Positions 33,508 through 43,868 of a stretch of DNA of 64,000 nt are shown here, piece after piece. The notes under the pieces are model-generated. The model did no database searches, was not told where the DNA came from, and was given only the letters and a program-made list of their open reading frames with translations. Within the stretch, counting starts at the first letter, position 1, and every line of letters begins with the position of its first letter. The translations under genes were made by a program, and so were the position numbers. The stretch comes from Galeruca laticollis (lineage: Eukaryota; Arthropoda; Insecta; Coleoptera; Chrysomelidae), in NCBI GenBank assembly GCA_963921935.1, contig OY998184.1:28449567-28513566 (forward strand), in the 5' to 3' direction.

Positions 33508-34780
33508 TTTCCTCGCCTGTTGATGTTAGGTCAGCATATTCCGTCAATTTTTTCATAATCCTTTTTATATTATTTTTTACAGATGTTTTATCGATGTTTT
33601 TATGAACGAATGTTGGTACATTTTTTAAATTGTGTAAGTCTTTGTTATAGTTTTTCGCTATGCTTGCAGCATGCTTAGACCCAGATTCATTGATTATAAA
33701 ATCACATAATTCGGTAAAGTTCATAAAATTTGGCGGTTTGAAAGTAACTAGGAGATCTTTTATAGGTTCTAAAAAGTGAGTTAATTCTTCTGCGTTTTTC
33801 TCAGTTTTACATTTTTTTGAAGGTTTCGGACGTCTAAATGATTTTTCATCGGGTTTTTGGTTTTCTAAATCAGGTGAAGTGGAGATTTGACATTTACAAG
33901 CCGCAGAAATTGTCTTAGTTTGTTCAGATTGGTTTGGAATGTCAAGTGATAAATTTGATTGCCTTTGTGATTGTTCTGGTGATTTGGTAATTTAAAGTGA
34001 TGTGTTTGACGATTTATTTACTAGATTGAAAACTGGCTCCATATCTAAATTTGGTATACTTATATGGTTGTTAGAGTATTCCATTACGTTAACATCCATG
34101 AGATTATCTTGACTAGAAATACAGCTTGATGGTGAATGTGCAGAGTGGGGATATTTTTTGGTTTAACTTTATTTGTGGATACTAGAGATTGGGTAGTTGA
34201 GTTCAGTAATACTATATTTGGAAATACTTTAGAGTGAGAACAATTATTTGCTGTATGACCAGGTTGTTTACAAGTAAAACAGATATTGTCTAAAGATAGG
34301 AATATTCGGTAAGATGTATTATCATAATTGAAGTCCAGAAATTCAGGTATTATAATAATTTGACCAGGAGGAGAGATGTAAATATGTCTACGAAAACTAT
34401 AAATGTGGTTATATTCAGGATTTTGTGTGACAATCTTAAAGAAGTTCAATCGAGTTTCCAAATTCAGTCCAATATTAACAAGCTCAGCTTCAGTGATGTT
34501 ATGTGGTACGGAGGGACATACATTAGAGATAATCAATTGTATGTTTGGATTTAACAATCTTCGTGCTTGAATACATTGATGGTTAACGGTGATAACTCCA
34601 TTATTAGTAGATATGAAGTCGTTAACAATTTTTTCATTGGTGAGGTAAATACATATTCTATTGTTAGAAATCCGAGAAGCGAACAAAATATTTTTTGGCG
34701 TGATTATATCTCCCACAGCGCATTAAAGACAATTGCTTGCTGTTTTTTCGGGAAGGTTGAATTGCTTTGGCTGGCTATAT
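33479..34780 (-). pseudogene. I-like LINE ORF1 (copy B)
   Basis: Main open piece 34716-34084: DIITPKNILFASRISNNRIC, RRLLNPNIQLIISNVCPSVP, EYNHIYSFRRHIYISP and a zinc knuckle CFTCKQPGHTANNC. Compared with copy C, a short stretch is missing before DIITPKN. The C-terminal domain is a second open piece, 33724-33479, in another frame, ending at the start of ORF2. The sequence resembles the ORF1 at 61270-62460 more than that at 22470. Confidence 0.7.
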
Positions 34781-34790
34781 ATGAATAAGA

Positions 34791-35165
34791 CACTGATGAC
34801 GTACTTGCTGTGTTCTGAACTCCCCCATTTGAAGTTCCAAAAAGCGGAAATTCATCAATTTTTAAGTAATGACATGGACCTGTCTGCTAAGTGCGGCCCT
34901 GTGTTCCTTTGGAATTTACAGATAACGGGAGATTTGCCGTGGTATTTAGGTATTGAATATATATTTGTGACTATGTGACGATATAAAAGTTTTTTCTACG
35001 ACCATAAAGAAAAATGTACATTTCAAATGCGTATTCGATTAAGAAACCTACCACGTTGTAATACAGATTTTCATTTCCCACGGGCTAGCTGTATCGAAAT
35101 ATTACATTTCCCACGACTTTCATGAGCTACTAGACTGTCATTATATAACGATTTTTTTGATCATA
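34791..35165. other. No gene seen
   Basis: Intron sequence between the LINE and the TIR element. The small open frame has no recognisable features. Confidence 0.4.
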
Positions 35166-35585
35166 TACAGTGTTAGGAAAATTCTGAGGGCACGTATGTT
35201 TGATCGTCAATGTGTTAGAAAGAGACAAATACATATACATTCAGTCTATTATTCTTTTTCGCGATCTAAACATATGTCTGGTAGGCATTTACTTCCAGTT
35301 TTCAATAAACAAGAAATGCATTCAGGCTATTACTAGCCAGTTTACAACAGCAAAATGTTGTATAAACAACAACTCATTGTGTGAAAGTTCGCAGTTAAAA
35401 AAGTTAAGTTTAGAAATACAGATGTGTAATGTAGACAATTTAGTTTATTAATTGACAGATAATAATATTGTACTAAACTGATAACTTAATGCAATGAACA
35501 ATAAAAATAAACACCATTAATTTCGTTTATCCCTTCATTATAACAACCAGATTAATTTACAAAGAAATAATTCAGAAGTAATAAT

Positions 35586-38500
35586 CTAATTCACTATTTG
35601 TAATATCACATCTTCTTCTTTTTTCTATTAACATATATTAAGTCAATCACCAGTTAGGTCACTTCTTGGTATAGCCAAAAATAACTACGAAACATCAGGT
35701 AGGCATCAAATGAAATGTAACTTCTGTCATTCTGACGATGATATTGATTTATCGAAACAATTGTTAATTTTTTTAGAATTTTCAACAATTTTTATTATAT
35801 TGTGGTATTAACTAGAAACCGTGAGTTTCATTTAAAACACTAATATGAGTAGATTCCACGAAGTAAGGGTCGAGACAGTTAATTTCATTAAAAAATCTTC
35901 GAGAGAAGATTTGACCCGACTGTACCAGAAGTTACTATAAAAACGTTACAAAACATCACAAAACATTTGGTTTAACCAAGAATGCCTTAGGAAAAAGGTA
36001 ATACCAAATTATGTGAATATAAAATGTTACACTAAAACAACACAAGCACAAAATGCTATAAAATTTGCTCAACGAGTTTGGATAAAAGGAGAATGTAAGA
36101 AATGGTTCAAAGTTAGAGACTCCTTAGACAACTACATTAAAGTTGTACATTCAGAACTCACATTCCAATTACATCCAGTAGAATTTGACTGTTTGGATGA
36201 CAAAATTAGAGAAAGTGTCGGCACGATGAAGCATAAGGATGACAAAATTAGAGAAAGTGTCAGCACGATGAAGCATAAGAAATTTAAGAAACAAGAAAAA
36301 AAGCTACAGAATCTTGAACACACACAACATAAAATTTAATACTCAAAACATTATGAAACTGTAAGTACCTACATACCAACACACTTTGCACCACGATTTG
36401 AAAACCTTTCAGACACTAATTTTACAGATAGTGAAATAGAATTTTTAAATAAAGGCTTAAAGTACAGCATACAACAAAAATTTACGAATAATATTAAACA
36501 AATTATAGCTACAGAGTCAGAAATAGCTTTAAAATCTAATTCAAATAATTTTCTTTATGAGAAATTGAAAATTGCCAATTTAATCAAAAATATTGAACCT
36601 TCAAAAGTTAAATGCCAAACAAAAAATGACATTACAGTTTTAAATGCAATCAAAGAGAAAGTAGAGGATAATAACCTAACAGTTACAAAATCTGATAAGG
36701 GGAACACAACTGTCATTTTGACAGCTGAAAATTACAATTCCAAAATATATAACTTTATAGAATCTAGCGATGTAAAAGTTCTTAAAACAGACCCAACAAA
36801 AAAGTTTTCGAATAATGTAAGGGATATTGTTAATAATTCAAATTATCTTTTAAGTGATTACGAAAAAGGTCTATCATACATAAGAATCCTCATTGTCCAC
36901 AATTATATGGAACCGTTAAATTACATAAAATAACAAAACCAAATAGACCTGTAGTTTCTTATGTTAATGCTCCTAATAAAATATTGGCAAAGAGGCTCAG
37001 CAATATACTTAATAGTTACGGATATGAATCTCAGTACTCAATTAGAAATTCAATAGAACTAATCAAAAAGTTGAAAGCAATCAACTTGCAAGATAACTAT
37101 AAACTTATTTCGTTCGATGTGACTAATATGTTCACTCAAATTCCTCCTAAAGAATGTCTAATACTTGTAAGAAAGTTACTAGAAGATAAAAATATTAATC
37201 CAGGAATAATATCAGATATACTTAACTTATTTGATGTATGCATTAATCAAAACTATTTCACTTTTGACAATAAGATATATATTCAAAATGAAGGTTTACC
37301 AATGGGAAGCCCTATATCACCTATTTTGGCAAACATTTTTATGGACAATTTAGAAAGAAAGATCTTTGAAAGTAATATTTCGAAAAATGTTTTATTTTGG
37401 TATAGGTATGTAGATGACATATTAGCTTGTTTTATGGGTAGTGAACGACAATTAGATGTATTTTTCAACCACATCAATAATTTACACCCAAAAATTAAAT
37501 TTACATTAGAAATTGAAGAAAATAGCTCAATCAATTTTCTTGATTTAAAAATTCAAAGAGTTAATAATGTACTTGATTATTCAATTTACCGAAAACCAAC
37601 ACAGACTGATGTGACAATTCCATTTAATTCCAGTCACCCCATGTGCCATAAACTAGTGGCATATAATTCAATGATACATAGAGTTTTTTCAGTTCCTATG
37701 AACAAATGTAATTTTGATAGAGAGATTAATACAATTAGACAAATAGCAACATCCAACGGTTATCCATTAGATATGATAAATAAGCTAATTAATAAAAAAG
37801 AGGAAAAAGTGGCATTGCAACTAATATTTCCTAAACAAACTGATGAAATAAAATCTTATAAAACCATCACATATGCAGGAAATGTTTCTAATAATATTTC
37901 AAAGATTATATCTTCAGCAACGAATACAACAATTTTTTTTAAAACAGAAAGTAACGTTAGTACAAAATTGTTAAATGTAAAAACAAAAATACCACCATTA
38001 AAGAAGTCAGGTATATATATAAACTCAAATGTCCAGAATGTAATGCTGTCTATTTGGGTCAGACCCTTAGGAATTTTGAAATCCGATACAGTGAACACTT
38101 ACGAGCATACAGGTTAAAACAACCAGATAAATCCCACTACGCAAAACATCTACTTGACACTAATCGTTCATTGACGCCTAACACAAAACTAGAAGTGCTG
38201 CATATTTGTGAAAAGAAACAAGAAATGGATTTCCTTGAAGAATTGGAAATTAGAAGACATTTAAGAAACCCACAATATGAAATTGTCAATGAACAGTTAA
38301 ATCTAGGGAGTTTTCCACTAATAAACTGTCTTAAGTAATAATTGTAAAGATCAGCAGATATAGTTTTCCTGGTTTTCTATATCATTGCACAGTTATACTG
38401 ATCTTAATTGGAAAAATGATATCCAGGATATCACCATAGAGCTAATAATATCTTAGCTTCAATATTTGTAATATCACATCTTCTTTTTTCTATTAACATA

Positions 38501-38715
38501 TATTAAGTCAATCACCAGTTAGGTCACTTCTTGGTCTAGCGAAAAATAACTACGAAACATCAGGTAGGCATCAAATGAAATGTGACTTCTGTCATTCTGA
38601 CGATGATATTGATTTATTGAAACAATTGTCAGTTTTTTAGAATTTTCAACACTTTTTATTATATTGTGGTATTAACTAGAAACCGTGAGTTTAATTTAAA
38701 ACACTAATTCACTAT
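35586..38715 (+). mobile_element. Penelope-like element with terminal direct repeats
   Basis: Direct repeats of about 245 bp (about 35598-35845 and 38463-38708) flank a single gene with RT and GIY-YIG domains. CTAATTCACTAT is duplicated at 35586-35597 and 38704-38715, so the element proper is about 35598-38703. The repeats are the pseudo-LTRs characteristic of Penelope-like elements and not true LTRs. They differ at only a few positions, so the insertion looks fairly recent. A third, inverted, pair of the same terminal sequence is at 19130-19400. Confidence 0.85.
35850..38338 (+). pseudogene. Penelope RT and GIY-YIG endonuclease, few breaks
   Basis: N-terminal region from about 35850 (NQECLRKKVIPNYVNIKC). 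A 42-bp in-frame tandem duplication (36196-36237, 36238-36279) repeats a 14-residue stretch. A TAA follows at about 36337-36339. The pre-RT region (KSDKGNTTVIL) leads through a frameshift near 36890 into the RT: KITKPNRPVVSY, KLISFDVTNMFTQIP (first catalytic Asp), EGLPMGSPISPILANIFM, WYRYVDDILAC (catalytic pair intact) and INFLDLKI. A frameshift near 38010 leads to the GIY-YIG nuclease (GIYK, then YLGQTLRNFEIRYSEHL, AKHLLD) ending at 38338. The nuclease nicks target DNA and the RT copies the RNA there. Three breaks make this copy inactive as it stands. Confidence 0.85.
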
Positions 38716-40200
38716 ATTAGTTCGGTTAGTATAGGCAAATATGATTTGAACAATAAATTAAAACCTACCTAGTCAGTATTTGAAATAAGTGTATCTATAT
38801 TATGAAAAAAATGCTTCCCCAACTACCAGAGTTTTAGAAATTTACATAATAATATTATTCAAAGAGCTGTTTAATCAAACAACATTCTCAACTAATGGCA
38901 ATAAGCATCAACAATTCATGGAATTATACTGGATGATATAATATGCCACTAAAAAATCACTTGAGGATAGCGTTGATTGATAACTTATGTCAATCAACGG
39001 CGAAAAGATAAAAAAATTACATTCGTCGATATTGAGAGTGCAATTAATGAATATAAGCATAATAATTTTCATTAACATCATAAGGAATATTCTATGGCAC
39101 ACAGTCCAAAAGTGACAATTTGTTGTAATGAAACAAGTATGTTCAGTGTATCACCATTTTCTTTAACATGGTATCATAACATGCGAAATAAGTCGTATGC
39201 TAATATTTGTATTATAACTGTATTCAATTTACAAAAATATCTCCATAATAAACCGCCTGTAATTCCTACGCTCCTGATAAAACGATTTCGTCTACAGCCG
39301 TAATTCTTCTTTTTTTATCTATCCCCTTTCTTGATTTTAAATCTACACGTTGGAAGTGCAAGTACCCTTATAATATCCCTTTTTGTTTGTGAAAGAAATC
39401 ATTCTCCATTAAATTTCAAGGTAAAACGATAATTCTTTCATAGTCATCGGGAAAATATAAGGGTCACATGGCATTACCAGTGTGTTAGAGAAAGATAATA
39501 GTGAGACAGATAATCAAATGCCAGCGTAGATTATTATACCAGACGAATACGAATCGCGCGTGCGCCTCTTGAGGATGTTTATCTGTACATCTGGGTACGT
39601 CACTCAATGTTCCTGTTTAGCTCAAAACGGGGGTTTATTCGAACATTTGATTTAAAATCATTGAAGAATTAAGAAGTTTTATTTTTTAATTTACTACCTA
39701 TCAGAATATTACTTATATTTAAAAATAGTAGGTACTTTCATTAGAATTTGATGTTATTTGAGTTTATTATCATAACGTTTTTTAATTTGTACTGTGCGTG
39801 TTTACATAGAGAATTCGTTTCTCATTTGCTAACGTAAAACACTAATTTTTTTTTACTAATACATTCAAACCCCAGATGTTCAGAGACAAATTTCACGTTG
39901 CCAAATCTGAAAAAGTAAAGGTTTTAACCGCTTTCAAACTGAAAACTAGAACAATTTCTAGCATTAGAATAGATGGGATTAATTATCTTGATCTGTTACA
40001 ACCTCTTGAATTATCATAATTAAAAGCTTCTTATAACTTGTTCTCATGTTAGAACAATGCATTTTACAATTAATATAAATATACAATGAAAGTTGGCAAC
40101 ACTGTTTCTGTTATCTAGTTCCTATGTAGACAGAATTTGTAACACATTGACGTTATGACACGCCTTTCGAGGGCGGTGCCTACCTTTTCCACTTTATGAT
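38716..40200. other. Interior of the TIR element, no gene seen
   Basis: The open frames here, including 69 codons at 39094-39303, show no family resemblance. No direct or inverted repeats beyond the element ends were noticed. Confidence 0.45.
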
Positions 40201-40306
40201 ATCCTGCTAGCGAAAAAGAATAATACACTGAATTTATATGTATTTGTCTCTTTCTAACACATCGACGATAAAACATATGTGCCCTCAGAATTTTCCTAAC
40301 TCTGTA

Positions 40307-41456
40307 TATTGTAATATATGATAGAGTTTGTTAACGTCTGTCTAATCATTTGACATTTCACATCAGTGTTTACAAAATTCGTTTATAAAAAAAATTTATA
40401 ATTGAAAATGGGTAGCGATAGTGAGGATGATTTGACATTGATCGGTCACTATACTGTTAGATGCAGGAGGCGATATAACTTCTTTAAAGAGACACGATAA
40501 TTGATACATTTTTCCGATTTTTTCGGCATAAAGTATTTTTATTTCCAAGAGTCCAAACTTTGAAAATTTGGAAGGTTATTTCACGGCGTAAGTAGGTACA
40601 TGTACAAAAAGAAAAAATATATAGCCCGATTTGAGTCAATGGAAGCGACAAAGCTCCTAAAGGCCTTCACCAAAGAAGACTTCCAGCACTGCCTCGAGCA
40701 ATGGAAAAAACGTATGGAAAGGTGTATGGCGAGGGGAGGGGAGGAGAGTATATTGAAAGAGAGCATTCGAATGTAGAATAATTTTTATAATAAAATCCTT
40801 TTTCGTAACCACTCTCGTTATTTACTAGCCAGACCTCGTATTATCTGACATATGACTCCAATAATTATCAATTGCCTACAATCTATATCAATCATGATTA
40901 TGTCACTTTTTGACACATATGACAATAACAACCTCTGTAAGGTTTTTGACGAACAACCACAGCATTAAATTATATATGGTCCCCTACAGCTTTCTCGATC
41001 CGTGTCTGTAAAATCGGGAATCAACTGCAGCTGGATAACTTTATTATTTATGGATGCTTATTCTTAGTAAGTTAGTAATTAATGTCTTGATGTTAACTTC
41101 AGGTCACTTAAGCGATGTCACGATTACAATGGCGGAATATTCAAATAATGATAAAGTTGACTTTTTAATTTGATATATCTGTAAATACAGCACAAATTAT
41201 CATAAACTATATAATGCAATGCTTTTTATTTGATTTAATTATATATTATATAAGAGAACTGTGTGTTTTTAATTCAAAGTGAGAAACACATTTTTGTCGT
41301 CAACACCTATACGTTAATATTCATCATATTGCTGGGAAATTATAAGCATGGACGCCTACCACGTTAATATTTCTAGTTATTCAACGGATTCCTAAACCGC
41401 GATTATCTCGAAAACTGTTAAGTTTTCGAGTGAACAAGTATACCTTTTTTTATTAA
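40307..41456. other. Intron stretch with small relics only
   Basis: It contains a short open frame starting at 40408 with a good start context (aaaATGGGT) and an acidic beginning (GSDSEDDLTL), too short to assign; the mariner C-terminal relic described separately; and, at 41380-41456, sequence of a type found in insect MITEs (cgattatctcgaaaactgtt) that may pair with 48975-49330 across the Copia insertion. Confidence 0.35.
40612..40776 (+). pseudogene. C-terminal end of a mariner transposase
   Basis: The frame ATA GCC CGA TTT ... to TAG (about 40624-40776) encodes LLKAFTKEDFQHCLEQWKKR and MERCMARGG, the well-known C-terminus of mariner transposases (also in SETMAR). It is followed by TTTTTATAATAAAATCCTTT, typical of the mariner 3' end. 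Nothing of the catalytic domain precedes it, so this is a truncated relic. Confidence 0.75.
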
Positions 41457-41638
41457 TGTTAAAATAATTAATAGCGCGGATCGTTTTCCATTTAATTTAT
41501 ATTGAACAATACAAAAATTGATTTACATGAAATATGAATTGTCAATTATATTCGTTGTCACGCACAGCATACTAAAAACTATATATAAGATAGATATATA
41601 AGGATGGAGTTGCTTCCATAAGTATCTAAATATTAACA
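41457..41638 (-). repeat. Copia 3' LTR
   Basis: 182 bp, begins TGTT and ends AACA in + orientation. It matches 48803-48974 closely. The short length is usual for some insect Copia families. Confidence 0.85.
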
Positions 41639-43868
41639 CACCTCCTTACTTGTGGAAGCAATATTCGTTACATTACATATATACACAATATTTAATCATA
41701 CTCAATATACATTTAACAATTGCCTAAAATTTTCAAATATTACAACACTTAATGCTTTAATTAAAATGTCAGCCAATTGGTCTTCAGATGAAGTTTTAGT
41801 TACCTGTATTATGCCCTTTTTAACATAATCATGTACATAATGATACCCAACATCTAAGTGTTTGCTGTTTTTTGAAAAATTTCCATTATTTGCCATGTGT
41901 TTTGCTGACGAATTATCTTCAAATATTTCTATAGGTTGATTCACATTTATATGTAAGTCTTTAACAATGCCTAACAAAAAAAACTTCATCCGTAGCTTTC
42001 GCTAAAGCAATGTACTCCGCGTGACAAGACGACCTAGTAACTACTTTTTGTTTGCGCGAAATCCACAAAACTAGATTACCTAATACTCTAATAAAAATAC
42101 CGCTTCGTGATTTTCGGTCAACAGTATCACTTGCCCAATCGGCATCAACATAGCAATCAATAGGGATACTGCTGGAAGAATCAAAATTAAGCTCCAAATT
42201 TCTGGTGTAATACAAGTATTTCAAAATTCTAAGTGCATACATATAATGAGTACTCGAGTAACTGTTCTGAAAACCACTCAGATGCAACATCACGCATATG
42301 CAACTTCACATACATTGTACATTAACTAATGTACAATAGAGCATCTATCAAGTTTCTGAATTGTATATTTTCAGTACATGTATCAGATGGACTTAATTTT
42401 AAATTTATTTAAATTGGTGTTTTATAATTTTTACTTTCACATACATTGTATTTTTCTGCTGTAAGTTCAATATATTTTGTCTGACTTATGCTCATATAAT
42501 TTTCTTCTCTCTTATAATCAATATCAATCCCGAGATAATTTTTTATTTTCCCAAAATCTTTCATTTCGAATTTTTTATTCAAATTCTGTTTTATTTCATT
42601 TAGCGTTTTAATATGAAGACTACATAGAATTAAGCCATCAACATACAGAAGAATGTACACAGGATTTTCATTAATTTTAAAATATAAACAACTGTCATAC
42701 TTTGAATTTGTAAAATTCTGAGAAATCATATATTCATGAAATCAGTCATACCATGCTCTTGAGCTTTCACTTAATCCATATAGGGCTTTGTTTAATTTAC
42801 ATATTTTAGTTTCATTAGACTCAAAACCTTCAGGTTGGTACAAATATACTTCAGAATTTATTTTTCCATTCAAGAAGGCTGTTTGCACATCCATTTGATT
42901 AATGTGCCAACTTTCTGCTACATGCTATTGACAGTAAAGATTTTACTGTAAGCATTTTAGCAACATGTGAGATATTTCCTCCTCTTCTTTTGGTTGCTGA
43001 TGGCCAAGAGAAACTAGTCTAGCTTTAAACGTATTATCTGATTTTACTTTATAAACCCATTTCACTTTTATAATCTTTTTATTTTCAGGTACTTCGTATA
43101 GATCTATCAAGTCCCATGTGTTGTTTTTATTTAAACAACTTATTTCTTTTTCCATAGCCTTTTGCCAGAAAATATTTTCACTTGACTCTATTGCTTCATC
43201 GTATGTGTTTGGAATCGTAATATTTGAAAAATATGCATCTATTATGTAATCATCATGCCATGCAGGTTTTTTTTCTTCTCTTCTAGGCCTATTATTCAAA
43301 TTTCTACTATTAGATTCATTTTGCTCATTTAACGCTTCTCTCATTGAAATGTCATTCAACTTTTCTTTATTTTCATTTACTTTACTCTCACTATCTTGTT
43401 CATCATTTTCTCTCCCATCAGTTATAGTATCATTATCTAAATCATTTGAAATTTTTATAGACTTTTCATCTTGTTCAGTATCCTACTAAAATACCTTTTT
43501 CTGATTTCGGTTCTATACTCTGTTCGCTCCCAAGAAAAACCGCCTGTAAACAAAAACTGTGCGTGATCTATTCTAAATCGGCTGCGTATAGGACGACTCG
43601 CTTTGAAATATTATTAATTAATTAATTGTAGTGTATAGTACATATTTACGAGAGTTAATTTACAGTATTGGTGTTTTGTGTTGTTAGAATTGTGTTATTC
43701 CTGTGTTATTTGTTCTGGTAATAATTATTGATATTTGTAAGGTTAATTATTTAAAAACAAAACTATGTCGAGTACAGCCAGTGTCAGTGATAACGAACAA
43801 CATAATGTCGAGTTATCTCCCCCAAGAAATAGACCTAACTGTGTTATTTAGATGTTGGCAAAAAACAC

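Larger units (their letters stand above)
31163..34790 (-). mobile_element. I-like non-LTR retrotransposon lacking its RT domain (copy B)
   Basis: The minus-strand 3' end is AATAAAAAAAA at about 31165-31180, preceded by GACCCCGCTCATAACCC. ORF2 RNase H, then the end of the pre-RT region, the endonuclease and ORF1 follow towards 34790. The pre-RT segment joins the post-RT segment directly near 32125-32140. The 5' end is cut inside ORF1. Family pattern as in copies A and C. Confidence 0.8.
35168..40304. mobile_element. TA-flanked TIR element (non-autonomous), host of a Penelope insertion
   Basis: The left end, CAGTGTTAGGAAAATTCTGA at 35168, is repeated in inverse at the right end, finishing at 40304. 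The inverted repeats are about 100 bp (35168-35271 and about 40201-40304) with few differences. TA flanks both sides (35166-35167 and 40305-40306), which is the Tc1/mariner habit. Without the Penelope insertion it would be about 2.0 kb. The remaining interior (35272-35585 and 38716-40200) shows no transposase, so it is probably a non-autonomous element mobilised in trans. Confidence 0.75.

Noticed and set aside
35598..38708. Direct terminal repeats read as LTRs of an LTR retrotransposon
   Set aside because: No primer-binding site, gag, protease or integrase; the RT is of Penelope type with a GIY-YIG nuclease, so these are Penelope pseudo-LTRs.
35168..40304. A very large (5.1 kb) autonomous Tc1-like element
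   Set aside because: More than 3 kb of it is a Penelope insertion with its own target duplication; what is left has no transposase.
40408..40500. Short open frame with a good start context and acidic N-terminus
   Set aside because: About 30 codons only, then a stop; it could be the beginning of a lost transposase but cannot be assigned.
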